6,717 bases of DNA from Acidobacteriota bacterium (GTDB lineage Bacteria > Acidobacteriota > Terriglobia > UBA7540). Below the pieces are notes generated by a model. That model saw only the letters and a program-made list of their open reading frames with translations, did no database searches and was not told where the DNA came from. The DNA lies in contig QHZM01000083.1 of the NCBI GenBank assembly GCA_003224665.1, forward strand, positions 1 through 6,717, given 5' to 3'. Position 1 is the stretch's first letter; the number at the start of each line of letters is the position of its first letter. Below, piece by piece: positions 5,596 through 6,717 of this stretch. Made by a program: the position numbers and the translations under genes.

Positions 5596-6717
5596 ATGAG
5601 TAGGAACGGTAAAATTCCTTTCTTAGAACTGACCACGCCGCACCTTGAACTTGAGGAGGAATTGGTGTCGGTGTTCCGCAGCGCCCTGAAGACAGCTGGA
5701 TTCGTGGGCGGACTCCGAACACTTTTGTCGCAACCACAGAGGCCATCTCTCAGGCTGGCGCGCGGCCGGACTTCGTGGATATCGACGAGCGCACTTACAA
5801 CATGGATCCGCAGGAACTCGAGAAGTATTTGGAAACGCGATGCCTCCTCGATCGTGCGACTGGAAAACTATTGAACCAGAAGACAAGGAGGCCCGTCACA
5901 ACCATCGTTCCAGTGCACCTGTACGGCCAGACTGCGGACATGGATCGCATACTCGAGCTCGCGGAGCGACACAACTTGATCGTGATTGAAGACGCTTGCC
6001 AAGCCCACGGGGCTGAGTATTTTTCAAGAAAAGACAATCAGTGGAGAAAAGCTGGTTCGATGGGCCGAGCAGCTGCCTTCAGCTTCTACCCCGGGAAGAA
6101 TCTGGGTGCATGCGGAGAAGCAGGTGGGGTGACAACCAATGACGAAAAAATCATGCAAGGAGTCCGGATGCTGCGCGATCACGGCCAGGCGCAAAAGTAT
6201 TATCACGACCTGGAGGGGTATAACGGCCGGCTAGACGCCATTCAGGCTGGGCTCTTGCGGGTCAAACTCCAGCATTTGACGGAATGGAATCGCAACAGGC
6301 GCGAAATCGCCCATCGATATGGCGAGCTGCTCTGCCCGCTTGCGGAGAATATCGCGCTACCGTACGAACCGTCTTGGTGCAGAGCGGCATACCACCTTTA
6401 TGTGATTCGCATAAGACGTCGGGAGGCGTTGCGGACGTACCTCGCAAAAGCTGGCATCGGCACCGGCATTCACTACCCGGTGGCGCTTCATCTTCAGAAG
6501 GCTTATCTCGCCCTGGGCTACAAGCAAGGCGACTTTCCGATCGCTGAGAAGGTCACGGGCGAAGTTCTCTCTCTCCCGATGTATCCGCACCTTCGACCGG
6601 AGCAACTGCAGGATGTGGCCAACGAGGTTTTGAATTCGTTTGGGTGGCGGACACCGGTCGCGGCCCCACAGTTGCCATCTAGCTTTTGTTCTGTCGATAG
6701 CGCTGTTATTCGGACGT
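5596..6717 (+). pseudogene. DegT/DnrJ/EryC1 PLP-dependent sugar aminotransferase with internal out-of-frame deletion; runs off the right edge
   Basis: An intact enzyme would transaminate a keto-sugar nucleotide using glutamate and PLP (WbpE/WlbC/QdtB type). AAGGTG (5584-5589) precedes ATG 5596. The first frame encodes a normal family start (KIPFLEL, LELEEELVSVF, TAGFVGG) to about 5712. Homology then resumes in another frame at 5715 with PNTFVATTEAISQAGARPDF and stays open to the window end (334 codons). It contains PVHLYGQTADMD, VIEDACQAHGAEY with the PLP-ring aspartate (codon 5991-5993), FSFYPGKNLGA with the Schiff-base lysine (codon 6096-6098), GEAGGV, LRDHGQ, YNGRLDAIQAGLLRVKL and IGTGIHYPVALHLQ. 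About 50 residues between the two parts, including the GxxSGTxAL phosphate-binding motif, are missing, and the join is frame-breaking: the first frame continues only as nonsense to 5874. It starts 15 bases after the SGNH stop. Internal in-frame ATGs (for example 5802) could give only an incomplete protein. An assembly error is the alternative. Confidence 0.87.

Noticed and set aside
2933..5700. The two aminotransferase 5' ends as a recent direct repeat
   Set aside because: Only 22 of 39 residues match and the DNA differs throughout, so they are diverged paralogues and not a target-site or recent segmental duplication.
5596..5874. A 92-residue protein as a genuine small gene
   Set aside because: Only the first 39 or so residues are aminotransferase-like. 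The rest is the out-of-frame reading of sequence that encodes conserved aminotransferase motifs in the frame at 5715.
1..6717. Transposon, CRISPR array or phage attachment site explaining the broken genes
   Set aside because: No transposase-like frame, terminal inverted repeats, regularly spaced repeats, tRNA or integrase was found on either strand.

Overview
The window is a stretch of a bacterial surface-polysaccharide (exopolysaccharide, O-antigen or capsule type) locus. All recognisable genes lie on the + strand. The moderately GC-rich sequence, the sugar-nucleotide genes and a sugar transferase with a GGDEF-like N-terminal region suggest a Gram-negative soil-type bacterium, perhaps Acidobacteriota. 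That placement is inference from protein flavour only, since no marker gene is present.

Layout: (i) 1-236 holds the probable tail of an unidentified upstream gene and a leader region. (ii) 237-1421 is an intact initiating phosphoglycosyl transferase followed immediately by a candidate intrinsic terminator. (iii) 1465-3100 is an amino-sugar block: a Gfo/Idh/MocA dehydrogenase that has lost its start and its NAD-binding glycine loop, an intact hexapeptide-repeat N-acetyltransferase, and the first 55 residues of a DegT-type aminotransferase. (iv) 3101-3200 is a short intergenic region with two inverted repeats. (v) 3201-5580 is an intact MBOAT/SGNH pair of the AlgI plus AlgJ/DltD-like kind, expected to O-acetylate a polysaccharide. 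(vi) 5596 to the right edge is a second, divergent DegT aminotransferase with an internal out-of-frame deletion; it runs off the window.

In an intact locus these genes would fit together as follows. The dehydrogenase oxidises C3 of a UDP- or dTDP-linked sugar, the aminotransferase converts the ketone to an amine, and the acetyltransferase caps it, as in the WbpB/WbpE/WbpD (WlbA/WlbC/WlbB) route to 3-acetamido sugars. The sugar transferase loads the first sugar phosphate on undecaprenyl phosphate, and the MBOAT/SGNH pair acetylates the product in the envelope.

The main oddity is that three of the four amino-sugar reading frames are broken, each in a different way, while the sugar transferase, acetyltransferase, MBOAT and SGNH genes look intact. 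Both aminotransferases are damaged in the same part of the protein (about residues 39-88). This could be real decay by several deletions, or assembly damage at paralogous genes; the sequence alone cannot decide. I see no CRISPR array, tRNA, rRNA or recognisable insertion sequence.
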